DNA of 64,000 bases from Isoptericola peretonis (GCA_023241745.1 JALQCY010000006.1:1-64000), one strand, 5' to 3'. Counted from the first letter of the stretch, positions 50,842 to 60,221 are shown. The notes: generated by a model not told the origin, from the letters alone. Translations and numbers: made by a program.

Positions 50842-51372
50842 TCAGAAGCCTTCGGTGAGGATCGGCGGCACGCGGGTGCCGTGACGGCCGGCGTCGTGCA
50901 GGGCGCGCAGCACGACCAGCTCGTGCGGCACCACGGGGGTGGGCAGCGCGACGAACGGGAACCACCGCAGGTCGCCCGCCTTCGCCGCCTCCCGGATCTC
51001 GGGGGTGCCCGACCAGCGCGTGGCCGTGAAGAAGAAGTCGACGCGCTGCTCGAGCGCCGGGCCGCCGCGCTGCCCGCGGTGCATGGTCGTGACCGGCTCC
51101 AGGTCGGCCGCGTCGATCTCGACGCCGAGCTCCTCGCGCGCCTCCCGCACGGCCGCCTCGTGCACCGACTCCCCCGGCTCGACGTGCCCTGCCGCCGCGG
51201 CGGCCCAGTGCCCGTCCATGAACCCGGTGCCCTGGCGCAGCTGCAGCAGCACCTGGCCCTCGCGGCGCAGGAGGACGTAGGCGGCGGGGACCACCCGGAA
51301 CCGGTGGTCGGCGGTGCCGTCGTCCCAGACGGCGGGGATCCCGGCGGTCTCGGCGTGCACGGGGCCGGTCAT
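50842..51372 (-). CDS. NUDIX hydrolase
   Basis: A 176-residue pyrophosphohydrolase. The Nudix box GHVEPGESVHEAAVREAREE followed by LGV (about residues 66-88) fits GX5EX7REUXEEXGU. Flanking YVLLRREGQVLLQLRQGTGFM resembles the 8-oxo-dGTP/ADP-ribose type, but the substrate cannot be settled. The ATG overlaps the dnaE stop as ATGA, an arrangement that would couple a nucleotide-cleaning enzyme to the replicative polymerase; that functional link is inference. Confidence 0.88.
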   Translation of the reverse strand: MTGPVHAETAGIPAVWDDGTADHRFRVVPAAYVLLRREGQVLLQLRQGTGFMDGHWAAAAAGHVEPGESVHEAAVREAREELGVEIDAADLEPVTTMHRGQRGGPALEQRVDFFFTATRWSGTPEIREAAKAGDLRWFPFVALPTPVVPHELVVLRALHDAGRHGTRVPPILTEGF

Positions 51373-54300
51373 GACAGGCAGCTCGGGCCGAGCAGCGCCT
51401 TGAGGTCGCCGAACAGGGCCGGCGACTTCTCGACCCGCAGCGTGTCCGCCGCCCGCACGACCGTCCGCTTGCCCGGCTCTGCGACGCTCACGTGCACCTC
51501 GGCCGAGCCGGGGTGGGTGGCCAGCACCTCCCGCAGCCGCACCATGACCGGCTCGACGCACCGCGTGTGCGGCACGGTCACCAGCACCGGGGCGTCGGCG
51601 ACCGCCGACGTGTCGGGCAGCGACACCTCCATCGCCTGCAGCTGCATCTGGTCGTCGCGGCGCCGCACCCGGCCCCGGAGGGTGACGACCTGGTCCTCCG
51701 CGAGGATCGTCGAGTACGCGAGGTAGGTCTCGCCGAAGAACATCACCTCGACGGCGCCCTCCAGGTCCTCGACCGTGACGGCCGCCCAGGGGTTGCCGTT
51801 CTTGCTCATCTTGCGCTGCACGCTGGTGAGCAGGCCCGCCACGGTGACCGTCGATCCGTCGGGGCGTCCCTCGTCGGCCATGAGCGCGGCGATGGAGGTG
51901 TCCGCGGCGCGGGCCAGCACGTGCTCCAGCCCGGACAGCGGGTGGTCGGACACGTAGAGGCCGAGCATCTCGCGCTCGAACGCGAGCCGTTGCTTCTTGT
52001 CCCAGTCGGGCAGGTCGGGCACGTCGACCGCGAACGTCATCGCCGCGTCCTCGTCCGCGCCGCCGAAGCCGGCGAAGAGGTCGAACTGCCCCTCGGCCTC
52101 CTTGCGCTTCACCGAGATCACGGAGTCCACGGCCTGCTCGTGGACCACGAGCAGCGCGCGGCGCGGGTGGCCGAGCGAGTCGAACGCGCCCGCCTTGATG
52201 AGCGACTCGATGGTGCGCTTGTTGCAGACGACGGCGGGCACCTTGTCGAGGAAGTCGGTGAACGAGGTGAACGCGCCCTTGGACTCGCGCGCCGCGATGA
52301 TCGCGTCGACGACGTTGGCGCCCACGTTGCGGATCGCCGTCAGCCCGAACCGGATGTCCTCGCCGACGGCGGTGAACTTCGCCGCCGAGTCGTTGACGTC
52401 CGGGGGCAGCACCGTGATGTGCATGCGACGGCACTCGCCCAGGTAGAGCGCCATCTTGTCCTTGTCGTCCCGCACGCTCTGGAGCAGGCCGGCCATGTAC
52501 TCGGTCGGGTAGTTGGCCTTGAGGTAGGCGGTCCAGTACGAGACGACGCCGTACCCGGCGGAGTGCGCCTTGTTGAACGCGTACCCCGCGAACGGCACCA
52601 GCGTGTCCCAGACCGCCTGGATCGCGGGCTTGGAGTAGCCCCGCTCCTTCATGCCCGCCTCGAACGGCACGAACTCCTTGTCGAGGATCTCCTTCTTCTT
52701 CTTGCCCATCGCACGACGCAGCAGGTCCGCCTGGCCGAGCGAGTAGCCCGCGAGGATCTGGGCGGCGCGCTGCACCTGCTCCTGGTAGACGATCAGGCCG
52801 TAGGTCTCCCCCAGCACCTCGCTGAGCGGCTCCTCGAGCTCCGGATGGATCGGCTCGATCTTCTGCAGCCCGTTCTTGCGCAGGGCGTAGTTGATGTGCG
52901 AGTTCATGCCCATCGGGCCCGGCCGGTACAGGGCGATGACGGCGGAGACGTCCTCGAAGTTGTCGGGCCGCATCTGCCGCAGCAGGGAGCGCATCGCGCC
53001 GCCGTCGAGCTGGAAGACGCCGAGCGTGTCGCCGCGGGCCAGCAGGTCGTAGGTGGCCTTGTCGTCGAGCTCCACCGTCTCGATCGCGACCGGGTCCTTG
53101 CCGTTCATCACGATGTTCTCGAGCGCGTCGTCGAGGATCGTGAGGTTGCGCAGCCCGAGGAAGTCCATCTTGATGAGGCCGAGGCCCTCGGACGTCGGGT
53201 AGTCGAACTGCGTGATGACCGCGCCGTCCTGCGGGCGCCGCATGATCGGGATGATGTCGATCAGCGGGTGGCTCGACATGATGACGCCCGCGGCGTGCAC
53301 GCCCCACTGCCGCTTCAGGCCCTCGATGCCCCGCGCCGTCTCGACGACGCGCTGCGCCTCCGGGTCGGCGTCGTGCACCGCGCGGAACTCCGCGGCCTCC
53401 GCGTACCGCTCGTGCTTCGGGTCGAAGATCCCCGACAGCGGGATGTCCTTGCCCATGACGGCGGGCGGCATCGCCTTGGTGAGCTTCTCGCCCATCGCGA
53501 AGGGGAAGCCGAGCACGCGCGAGCCGTCCTTGAGCGCCTGCTTGGCCTTGATGGACCCGTACGTCACGATCATCGCGACACGGTCGTCGCCGTACTTCTC
53601 GGTGACGTATCGGATCACCTCGGAGCGCCGGCGCTCGTCGAAGTCCACGTCGACGTCGGGCATGGAGACGCGCTCGGGATTGAGGAAGCGCTCGAAGATC
53701 AGGCCGTGCTTGAGCGGGTCCAGCTCCGTGATGCCCATGACGTAGGACACCATCGAGCCCGCCGCCGAGCCACGCCCCGGCCCCACGCGGATGCCCTGCT
53801 CCTTGGCCCAGTTGATGAAGTCGGCCACCACGAGGAAGTACCCCGGGAAGCCCATCTGGATGATGACCTCGACCTCGTAGTTCGCCTGCTTGCGCACGTC
53901 GTCGCTGATGCCGTCCGGGTAGCGGCGGCGCAGGCCCGCCTCGACCTCCTTGACGAACCAGCTGACCTCGTCCTCGCCGTCCGGCACCGGGAACCGCGGC
54001 ATGTAGTTGGCCTTGGTGTCGAACGAGACGTCGCAGCGCTCGGCGATGAGCAGCGTGTTGTCGATCGCCTCCGGCAGCTCGCTGAAGAGCGCGCGCATCT
54101 CGGCACCCGAGCGGACGTAGAAGCTGTCGCCGCTGAACGCGAAGCGGCTGCCGCCCTGGTCGTAGGTCGGCTCGTCCAGCGTCGAGCCGGAGTTCACCGC
54201 GAGCAGCACCTCGTGGGAGTGCGAGTCCTCCTGCTTGGTGTAGTGCAGGTCGTTCGTGGCCACGAGCGGCGCGCCGATGTGCTCGGCGAGGCGCAGCAGG

Positions 54301-54956
54301 TCCTTGAAGGTGCGGGACTCGATCTCGATCCCGTGGTCCATGAGCTCGACGAAGAAGTTCTCCTTGCCGAGGATGTCCTGCAGCTCGCCGGCGGCGCGGA
54401 CCGCCTCGTCCCACTGGCCCAGCCGCAGCCGGGTCTGCACCTCGCCCGACGGGCAGCCCGAGGTGCCCATGAGGCCCTTGCCGTAGGTCTGCAGCAGCTC
54501 GCGGTCCATGCGCGGCCACTTGCCCATCTGGCCGTCGAGGGAGGCCAGCGACGACGCGCGGAAGAGGTTGTGCATGCCCTCGTTGTCGCGGGCCCAGAGC
54601 GTCATGTGGGTGTAGGCGCCGCCGGCGGACACGTCGTCGCGTCGCTGGTGCTGCTCGCCCCACAGCACCTTGGTCCGGTCGTGCCTGCTCGTGCCGGGCG
54701 TGACGTACGCCTCCACGCCGATGATCGGCTTCACGCCGAACTTCTGGGCGGTGCTCCAGAAGTCGAAGGCCCCGAACAGGTACCCGTGGTCGGTGATCGC
54801 GATGGCCTTCTGGCCCAGCCGCTGGACCTCGCTGAACAGGTCGTTCATCCGCGCCGCGCCGTCGAGCATCGAGTACTCGGTGTGCACGTGCAGGTGGACG
54901 AAGTCGTCCTGGGAGGTGCCGGTCGGCTGGGCGAGGGAGGAACCTGCGTCGGGCAT
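51369..54956 (-). CDS. dnaE: DNA polymerase III alpha subunit
   Basis: Replicative polymerase, DnaE1 type. The 1195-residue protein begins with the PHP domain (FVHLHVHTEYSMLDGAARMN, residues about 16-35) with conserved histidines, then the C-family palm with GPGRGSAAGSMVSYVMGI and SMPDVDVDFDERRRSEVI (catalytic aspartates), the tandem HhH region, and an OB domain in the last 250 residues. Length fits actinobacterial DnaE1 (about 1180). The ATG has TAGACT 6 nt upstream and no ribosome site, so it is probably leaderless. The nudix gene follows with overlap. Confidence 0.97.
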   Translation of the reverse strand: MPDAGSSLAQPTGTSQDDFVHLHVHTEYSMLDGAARMNDLFSEVQRLGQKAIAITDHGYLFGAFDFWSTAQKFGVKPIIGVEAYVTPGTSRHDRTKVLWGEQHQRRDDVSAGGAYTHMTLWARDNEGMHNLFRASSLASLDGQMGKWPRMDRELLQTYGKGLMGTSGCPSGEVQTRLRLGQWDEAVRAAGELQDILGKENFFVELMDHGIEIESRTFKDLLRLAEHIGAPLVATNDLHYTKQEDSHSHEVLLAVNSGSTLDEPTYDQGGSRFAFSGDSFYVRSGAEMRALFSELPEAIDNTLLIAERCDVSFDTKANYMPRFPVPDGEDEVSWFVKEVEAGLRRRYPDGISDDVRKQANYEVEVIIQMGFPGYFLVVADFINWAKEQGIRVGPGRGSAAGSMVSYVMGITELDPLKHGLIFERFLNPERVSMPDVDVDFDERRRSEVIRYVTEKYGDDRVAMIVTYGSIKAKQALKDGSRVLGFPFAMGEKLTKAMPPAVMGKDIPLSGIFDPKHERYAEAAEFRAVHDADPEAQRVVETARGIEGLKRQWGVHAAGVIMSSHPLIDIIPIMRRPQDGAVITQFDYPTSEGLGLIKMDFLGLRNLTILDDALENIVMNGKDPVAIETVELDDKATYDLLARGDTLGVFQLDGGAMRSLLRQMRPDNFEDVSAVIALYRPGPMGMNSHINYALRKNGLQKIEPIHPELEEPLSEVLGETYGLIVYQEQVQRAAQILAGYSLGQADLLRRAMGKKKKEILDKEFVPFEAGMKERGYSKPAIQAVWDTLVPFAGYAFNKAHSAGYGVVSYWTAYLKANYPTEYMAGLLQSVRDDKDKMALYLGECRRMHITVLPPDVNDSAAKFTAVGEDIRFGLTAIRNVGANVVDAIIAARESKGAFTSFTDFLDKVPAVVCNKRTIESLIKAGAFDSLGHPRRALLVVHEQAVDSVISVKRKEAEGQFDLFAGFGGADEDAAMTFAVDVPDLPDWDKKQRLAFEREMLGLYVSDHPLSGLEHVLARAADTSIAALMADEGRPDGSTVTVAGLLTSVQRKMSKNGNPWAAVTVEDLEGAVEVMFFGETYLAYSTILAEDQVVTLRGRVRRRDDQMQLQAMEVSLPDTSAVADAPVLVTVPHTRCVEPVMVRLREVLATHPGSAEVHVSVAEPGKRTVVRAADTLRVEKSPALFGDLKALLGPSCLS

Positions 54957-55060
54957 GCGATGAGTCTAGGCAGAGCCACTGACGCCCCTGCGCCACGGGG
55001 CCCGGGGTGTCCTGGCCCCGCGTACAGTGCTGCCAGCCGCCGACAGCCCGAGGAGGAGCC

Positions 55061-56038
55061 GTGCCGCGAGTGACCAGCGCCGACATCGCGCGCGCGGCCG
55101 GCGTGTCGCGCACCACGGTCAGCTACGTGCTCAACGACACGCCCGGCGTCTCGGTCTCCGGCGCGACCCGCGAACGCGTCCGGGCCGTCGCCGACCGCCT
55201 GGGCTACGCGCCGTCGGCCGCCGCCCGGGCCCTGCGGCGCGGGCGCAGCGACCTCGTCGTCGCGGTGCTGCCCGACTGGCCCGTCGGCCCGGTCGTCGAC
55301 GACCTCCTCGACCACCTGACCGACGTGCTGGCGTCGCGCGGGCTCTTCGTCCTCGTGCACCACCACCGCGACTCCCGCGACCTGGCCGACCTCTGGCGCG
55401 CCGTCAGCCCGCTGGCGGTCGTGGGGCTCGCCCCGTTCACGCCGGCCGACGCGAGCGCCATGACGCGGGCCGGGATCCAGGTCGTGGGGTCGGTCGAGCC
55501 CGGGGGCGAGCCCGGCACCGGGGACTTCGACGCCTCCCAGCGCGGGATCGGGGCCCTGCAGGCCCGGCACCTGGCCGGCGCCGGGCACCCGAGGCTCGCG
55601 TACGCCACGACCGACGACCCGCGCCTCGGCAGGTTCGCCGCCGCGAGGCTCGCGGGGTTCCGCGAGGCGTGCGCCACGCTCGGGCTGCCGTCGCCGCGGC
55701 CCGTCGCCGTCCCCGTCGGGGTCCCGGCGACCGCCGCGGTGCGGGCGTGGTCCGGGGCCGGGGTGACCGCCGTCGCCGCGTACAACGACGACGTCGCCCT
55801 CGCCGTGCTCGCGGGCGCGCGCGAGGCCGGACTGGCCGTGCCTTCTGCCCTCGCCGTCGTGGGGGTCGACGACTCCCCCGCCGCGCGCGTCGCCGCCCCG
55901 CCGCTGACGACCGTGGCCCAGCCGGTGGACCGCCAGGCGGAGCACCTGGCCGCCGAGGTCCTCGCCGCGCTCGACGGGCGCGACACGCCGCCGTGGCCCA
56001 GCGACGGCGCGCGGGTCGTGGTGCGCGGCTCGGCCTGA
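55061..56038 (+). CDS. LacI family transcriptional regulator
   Basis: A 325-residue repressor. HTH with SADIARAAGVSRTTVSYVLN (residues 5-24) and the hinge segment SAAARALRRGRSDLV, then a periplasmic-binding-protein-like sensor domain ending in VVGVDDSPAARVAAPPLTTV. The GTG start has GAGGAGGAG close by and a TACAGT box (55023-55028) upstream, giving a short leader. It is convergent with a secreted beta-helix protein, a plausible but unproven target. Ligand likely a sugar. Confidence 0.9.
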   Translation: MPRVTSADIARAAGVSRTTVSYVLNDTPGVSVSGATRERVRAVADRLGYAPSAAARALRRGRSDLVVAVLPDWPVGPVVDDLLDHLTDVLASRGLFVLVHHHRDSRDLADLWRAVSPLAVVGLAPFTPADASAMTRAGIQVVGSVEPGGEPGTGDFDASQRGIGALQARHLAGAGHPRLAYATTDDPRLGRFAAARLAGFREACATLGLPSPRPVAVPVGVPATAAVRAWSGAGVTAVAAYNDDVALAVLAGAREAGLAVPSALAVVGVDDSPAARVAAPPLTTVAQPVDRQAEHLAAEVLAALDGRDTPPWPSDGARVVVRGSA

Positions 56039-56044
56039 GGCCCG

Positions 56045-56072
56045 CGCGCCCCGGCCGGGCGGCCGGGGCGCG
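56045..56072. terminator. bidirectional terminator between lacI-type gene and beta-helix gene
   Basis: A perfect 12-bp inverted repeat (56045-56056 with 56061-56072) with a GGGC loop in the 50-nt gap between the two convergent genes. Confidence 0.7.
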
Positions 56073-56088
56073 AGGACCCGTGAGCGGG

Positions 56089-58020
56089 TCAGGGAGCGGG
56101 GTGGTCGACGACGTACTCGGGCGTGCCCGAGGTCGACGGCGGCACCGCGTCGCCCACGCCGTTCACGACGTGCTCGATGGTCCCCGCCGACAGGTTGACC
56201 GTCATGACGTGGTGCAGCCGCACCCCCGGGGTCTCGGGCACCGAGAACCCGTTCTCCGTGACGATCGCGGGGTTGTTCTGGTTGAACACGTACACGCCCG
56301 CGCCGAACAGGCGGTGCCGCCGCACGTCGTCGCCGACCACGTAGCCCTCCCAGCCGAGCGTGCCGTCCGGCTGCGTCCAGTCGGCCTGGGTGGGCGGGTC
56401 GTAGGGCAGCTCGTTCTGGTACAGCACGACGGTGCCGTCCTCGCCGTTCCAGATCGTGTTGTGCTCCTGGAAGTGCTCCACGAACAGTCCGGTGGCGGTG
56501 ACCCGGTCGCCCTCGACGACGACGCCGTTGCGCCCGGTGTTGGTGGCCCAGCGGGCGGTGTCCCCGTTGACGCCGGCGGAGCCGTCCGTCGGAAAGCCCT
56601 CCACGCCGTGGTCGCCGCGCCACACCCACGTGTGGTCGACGAGCACGTCGTCCGCGTCGATCCGGAGCGCCACGTCGACCTTGCCCACGTGCGGCCCGCC
56701 GACGCGGAAGTACACGTCGGACAGGGTCACGGGGTTGGCCGCGTCGGACCGGTGGTTGGTGCCGTGAGCCTTGCCCACCTGCAGCAGCGTCGGGGACTCC
56801 TCGGCGCCCGCGTCGATGGTCACGCCCGCCACCACCACGCCCTCGGTGTCCCCCACCACGAGCGGCACCGCGCCGTGGGTGGCCGTGAGCGTCGCGTGCC
56901 CCAGGCCCAGCACCACGGTGTCCGCCCGCGACACCCGGATGCTGCGGCCGACGTCGTAGACGCCCGGCGTGAGCAGGAGGTGCTTGCCGCGCGCGAGCTG
57001 GGAGTTGATGGTCGCGACGGAGTCCCCCGGGCGCGCGATGTAGAAGTCGGTGATCGGCACGGTGCGGCCCGGCGTCACGCCGTCGGCCCACGAGACGCCC
57101 CGCGTTCCCGTCCGCGCCTCGGGGACGCGCACGGCGTACCGCCCGTCGTCGTCGACGAAGAGGTAGGGCTTCTCCCTGCTCACCGGGGTCTCGTCGAGCA
57201 CGGTGTACGGCTCGGCGGGGAACCCGGCTCCGGAGGGAGCCCCCACGACCCCGGAGAAGACCTGGTTCCAGACGCCGTTCGACCATCCCCCGCCGAGCTC
57301 GCTGTTGCGCGTCAGCCACTGCTGCTGGGAGCCGTTGGTCACCGCGGTGTCGAACCGCGAGTCGGCGATGAACCCGCCGCTCGCGTACTGCGGCCCGGCG
57401 GTGCAGTAGTCCATGAGCGACACGGGCCCGCGCACGTCGAGCCGGCGCATCGACACCGCCTGCGACACCGCCCAGAAGTTCGCGGTGGCCTTGCAGCCGT
57501 CCTGGCCGGAGGTGTCCACGTCGAGGGTGAGGTTGGCGACGGTGCGCCAGAAGTTCACGAGCGCGATGCAGTTCGGGTTCGCGTCGTCGCCGAGGCACCG
57601 GTTGCGCACCTCGATCGCGCCCTCGACCGTGACGTCGCCGGGGGACGCGCCGAGACCGGCGACCTCGGTGTAGTAGCCCACGTCCACCTGCAGCGGGTCG
57701 GACGGGGACCCATAGGTGCCGGGCAGAAAGTAGACCGCGTGGCGCTCGGCGGACATCTCCGCGTCGACCTGAGCGGCGTGCAGCGCGTCCATGGTCGCCT
57801 GGATCTCGTCCTGCGGGGTGCCGGGGCCGAACACGGTGACGTTCGGGCCGAGGTCGGGGTCCCTGGGGTCGACGCGCTGGGGCGGCCCGGCCTGGGCGGG
57901 CACGGCGCCGGCCAGGACGGTCACGACGGCGGCTCCGGCGGCGACGGCGGTGGCGGAGCGGAGTGTCCGCCCCCGGGCCACATCGGTCGCCCGCCCGTCC
58001 GGTGCGATGGGTGATGACAT
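56089..58020 (-). CDS. secreted right-handed beta-helix protein (GH55/pectate-lyase-like)
   Basis: A 643-residue exported protein. Signal peptide with Arg-containing N-region, hydrophobic core and AGAVPAQAGP cleavage region near 45. Two beta-helix blocks: about 55-270 (FGPGTPQDEIQATMDALHAA then VYFLPGTYG, SQQQWLTRNSELGGGWSNG) and about 310-600 (LLLTPGVYDVGRSIRVSRAD, TGLFVEHFQEHNTIWNGEDG, YVFNQNNPAIVTE). This twin-helix layout is that of GH55 glucanases and of a poorly described actinobacterial family often misnamed adenylyl cyclase. No catalytic Glu can be assigned. GAGGAGG precedes the ATG. Confidence 0.82.
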   Translation of the reverse strand: MSSPIAPDGRATDVARGRTLRSATAVAAGAAVVTVLAGAVPAQAGPPQRVDPRDPDLGPNVTVFGPGTPQDEIQATMDALHAAQVDAEMSAERHAVYFLPGTYGSPSDPLQVDVGYYTEVAGLGASPGDVTVEGAIEVRNRCLGDDANPNCIALVNFWRTVANLTLDVDTSGQDGCKATANFWAVSQAVSMRRLDVRGPVSLMDYCTAGPQYASGGFIADSRFDTAVTNGSQQQWLTRNSELGGGWSNGVWNQVFSGVVGAPSGAGFPAEPYTVLDETPVSREKPYLFVDDDGRYAVRVPEARTGTRGVSWADGVTPGRTVPITDFYIARPGDSVATINSQLARGKHLLLTPGVYDVGRSIRVSRADTVVLGLGHATLTATHGAVPLVVGDTEGVVVAGVTIDAGAEESPTLLQVGKAHGTNHRSDAANPVTLSDVYFRVGGPHVGKVDVALRIDADDVLVDHTWVWRGDHGVEGFPTDGSAGVNGDTARWATNTGRNGVVVEGDRVTATGLFVEHFQEHNTIWNGEDGTVVLYQNELPYDPPTQADWTQPDGTLGWEGYVVGDDVRRHRLFGAGVYVFNQNNPAIVTENGFSVPETPGVRLHHVMTVNLSAGTIEHVVNGVGDAVPPSTSGTPEYVVDHPAP

Positions 58021-58042
58021 GCGTCCTCCTCGTCGAGGTCGC

Positions 58043-58060
58043 GGGTGACTCGTGTCACCC
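58043..58060. promoter_or_regulatory. inverted repeat upstream of the beta-helix gene
   Basis: Perfect 7-bp arms GGGTGAC and GTCACCC around TCGT, about 25-40 nt upstream of the beta-helix ATG and downstream of a TAGCGT-like -10 box. It could be a repressor operator (the LacI-type regulator is nearby) or a weak hairpin terminator for rluD. Confidence 0.45.
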
Positions 58061-58106
58061 GTCGCGACGAACGCTAGGGCGTCATACCCCGCGGGACAAG
58101 AGGGAG

Positions 58107-59039
58107 CTAGCGGTAGGCGCCGCGGACGACCTCGAGCGCGTGCGCCAGGTCGTCCGGGTACTCGCTGGTCACCTCGACCCAGCGGCCGGTCAGCGGGTGC
58201 TCGAAGCCGAGCCGCACGGCGTGCAGCCACTGGCGCTCGAGCCCGACCTTCGACGCCAGCACCGGGTCCGCGCCGTACGTGAGGTCGCCCACCAGCGGGT
58301 GGCGCACGGCCTGGAAGTGCACCCGGATCTGGTGGGTGCGCCCGGTCTCGAGGTGCACCTCGACGAGCGACGCGGCGGGCAGCATCTCGAGCACCTCGTA
58401 GTGGGTGACGGAGTGCTTGCCGTCCGCGACGACGGCGAACTTGTAGTCCGCGCTCGGGTGGCGGCCGATCGGGGCGTCGATGGTGCCGGTCGTCGGCTCC
58501 GGGTGCCCCTGCGCGAGCGCGTGGTACACCTTCTCGACGGTGCGCTCCTTGAACGCCCGCTTGAGGCCGGTGTAGGCGGCCTCGCTCTTGGCCACCGCCA
58601 TGAGGCCCGACGTGCCGACGTCGAGCCGGTGCACGATGCCCTGGCGCTCGGCCGCGCCCGACGTCGCGATCCGGTACCCCGACGCCACGAGCGCCCCGAC
58701 GACCGTGGGTCCGGTCCAGCCGGGTGACGGGTGCGCGGCCACGCCGACCGGCTTGTCGACGACGACCACGTCGTCGTCCTCGTAGGCGATCGTCATGCCG
58801 GGCACGGGCTCCGCGACCACGGCCGGCGTCGACGGCCGGGCCTCGGGCACCGTGACCTCGAGCCACGACCCGGCCACGAGCCGGTCGGACTTGCCGACCT
58901 CGCGCCCGTCCAGGAGCACCGCGCCCGAGCTCGCGAGCTCCGCGGCCTGGGTGCGTGAGAATCCGAGCATGCGTGCCAGCGCCGCGTCGACGCGCTCGCC
59001 GGCGAGCCCGTCGGGGACGGGCAGGGTGCGCGTGGACAC
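58107..59039 (-). CDS. RluA/RluD family pseudouridine synthase
   Basis: Modifies uridines of 23S rRNA. The 310-residue protein has an N-terminal S4 domain (GERVDAALARMLGFSRTQAAE), then the catalytic core with VHRLDVGTSGLMAVAK holding the essential Asp, and RTHQIRVHFQAVRHPLVGD. RluD acts at helix 69 in E. coli; the exact target here is assumed. GTG start 2 nt after the lspA stop, a conserved lspA-rluD pair. Confidence 0.94.
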   Translation of the reverse strand: MSTRTLPVPDGLAGERVDAALARMLGFSRTQAAELASSGAVLLDGREVGKSDRLVAGSWLEVTVPEARPSTPAVVAEPVPGMTIAYEDDDVVVVDKPVGVAAHPSPGWTGPTVVGALVASGYRIATSGAAERQGIVHRLDVGTSGLMAVAKSEAAYTGLKRAFKERTVEKVYHALAQGHPEPTTGTIDAPIGRHPSADYKFAVVADGKHSVTHYEVLEMLPAASLVEVHLETGRTHQIRVHFQAVRHPLVGDLTYGADPVLASKVGLERQWLHAVRLGFEHPLTGRWVEVTSEYPDDLAHALEVVRGAYR

Positions 59040-59041
59040 GG

Positions 59042-59677
59042 TCAGCGCCCCTCGTCGACGTGCCGACGACCGTCCAGGCCGATCCCCCGGAACGACAGGA
59101 TCACGATGAGCACCGCCGCCGCGACGATGGCGATGTCGGCGACGTTGCCCACGAAGACGCCGTAGTCGATGAAGTCCACCACGTGGCCCTGCGCGAAGCC
59201 GGGCTCACGGAAGAAGCGGTCCCCGAGGTTGCCCAGCGCGCCGCCCAGCAGGAGCCCGAGGGCGACGGCCCAGCCCGTCGAGCCGATCCGCCGGATCGCC
59301 CGCACGATCACCACGACGACCACCACGACCACGATCGTCAGGACCCACGTCATGCCCGACGCGATCGACAGCGCCGCGCCGTCGTTGTAGATCAGCCGCA
59401 GCCCCAGCAGCTCGCCCACCAGCGGGATCGGCACGTCGCCGTAGGTGAGCGCGGACTCCGCCCACCACTTGGTGAGCTGGTCCGCGAGCAGCACCAGGGC
59501 CGCGAGGGCGAACGTCCACGTCACCAGGCGCCGTCGTCGGGCCGTCGACACCGGTGCGTCGGACGCCGCGGCGGGCGGCGCCGGCTCGGACGCGCCGGAC
59601 GGCTCGGTTGCGGTGGCGTCGCCGTCGCGCGGCGCGGGCTCGGGGGCCGGGGCGGAGCCGGCGGGCGTGGTCGACAT
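59042..59677 (-). CDS. lspA: lipoprotein signal peptidase II
   Basis: Membrane aspartyl protease that cleaves prolipoprotein signals; substrates in this window include the Rieske, protease and peptide-binding lipoproteins. Four TM segments; catalytic Asp residues in GNLGDRFF and VADIAI, with VVDFIDYGVF between. At 211 residues it exceeds typical LspA (160-180) because of a 50-residue Pro/Ala/Glu cytoplasmic N-terminus. A TAGACT box lies 8 nt before the ATG, so it may have a very short or no leader. Confidence 0.93.
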   Translation of the reverse strand: MSTTPAGSAPAPEPAPRDGDATATEPSGASEPAPPAAASDAPVSTARRRRLVTWTFALAALVLLADQLTKWWAESALTYGDVPIPLVGELLGLRLIYNDGAALSIASGMTWVLTIVVVVVVVVIVRAIRRIGSTGWAVALGLLLGGALGNLGDRFFREPGFAQGHVVDFIDYGVFVGNVADIAIVAAAVLIVILSFRGIGLDGRRHVDEGR

Positions 59678-59720
59678 CGCCCGCCAGTCTAGGCGGACGC
59701 GCCGCCCGCCGTGACGCGCG

Positions 59721-60182
59721 TCAGCGACGCTCCTCGCGCGCCTTCGCCTCGACGGACAGCGTCGCACGCGGGAACGCCTGCAGGCGGGCCTTGCCGATCG
59801 GCAGGCCCGTGATCTCGCAGGTGGCGTAGGTGCCCTTGCGGATGCGGTCGACGGCGTGCGCCGTCTGGGCCAGCAGGTCGCGCATGTTGTTGACCAGGGT
59901 GAGCTCCTGCTCGCGCTCGAGGGCGCTGGAGCCGTAGTCGGCCTGGTCGTCGCCGGCGCCGTCCCCCGAGTTGCGCAGGAGGTCGGACAGCTCCTGGTCG
60001 GCGACCGCGAGCTCGCGCTCGAGGCGCTCGGAGTCCTCGAGCAGGAAGGCCGCCAGCTCCTCCACCTCGTGCAGGGTCCAGGGCTCCTCGCCCTCGCGGA
60101 CCGGGAACGACTTCACGTCCCGCGCGAGGTGCGGGAAGTTCTCGCGCAGTGCCGCGCGGGTGGTGGTCGAGAGCTTGGCCAT
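59721..60182 (-). CDS. TraR/DksA-like protein with degenerate zinc finger
   Basis: A 153-residue DksA-related protein. The coiled-coil arm (about 40-90, ERLERELAVADQELSDLL) and the ending GTYATCEITGLPIGKARLQA fit the DksA/TraR layout. The zinc finger, normally C-x2-C...C-x2-C, retains only the first Cys; the other ligand sites read T, S and A, so zinc is probably not bound. Still, actinobacterial DksA-like proteins may act on RNA polymerase. ATG at 60182 has AAAGGG upstream. Own promoter: -35 TTGTGC, 17 bp, -10 TACGCT (60250-60222). Confidence 0.85.
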   Translation of the reverse strand: MAKLSTTTRAALRENFPHLARDVKSFPVREGEEPWTLHEVEELAAFLLEDSERLERELAVADQELSDLLRNSGDGAGDDQADYGSSALEREQELTLVNNMRDLLAQTAHAVDRIRKGTYATCEITGLPIGKARLQAFPRATLSVEAKAREERR

Positions 60183-60221
60183 CGGTGCCCTTTCGTTGGT
60201 GCGTCGACGACGAGTCACCAG

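Noticed and set aside
50842..55116. Open frame of 1424 codons covering the nudix gene and dnaE
   Set aside because: Only the last 176 codons (nudix) show family motifs; the rest is an off-frame reading of dnaE.
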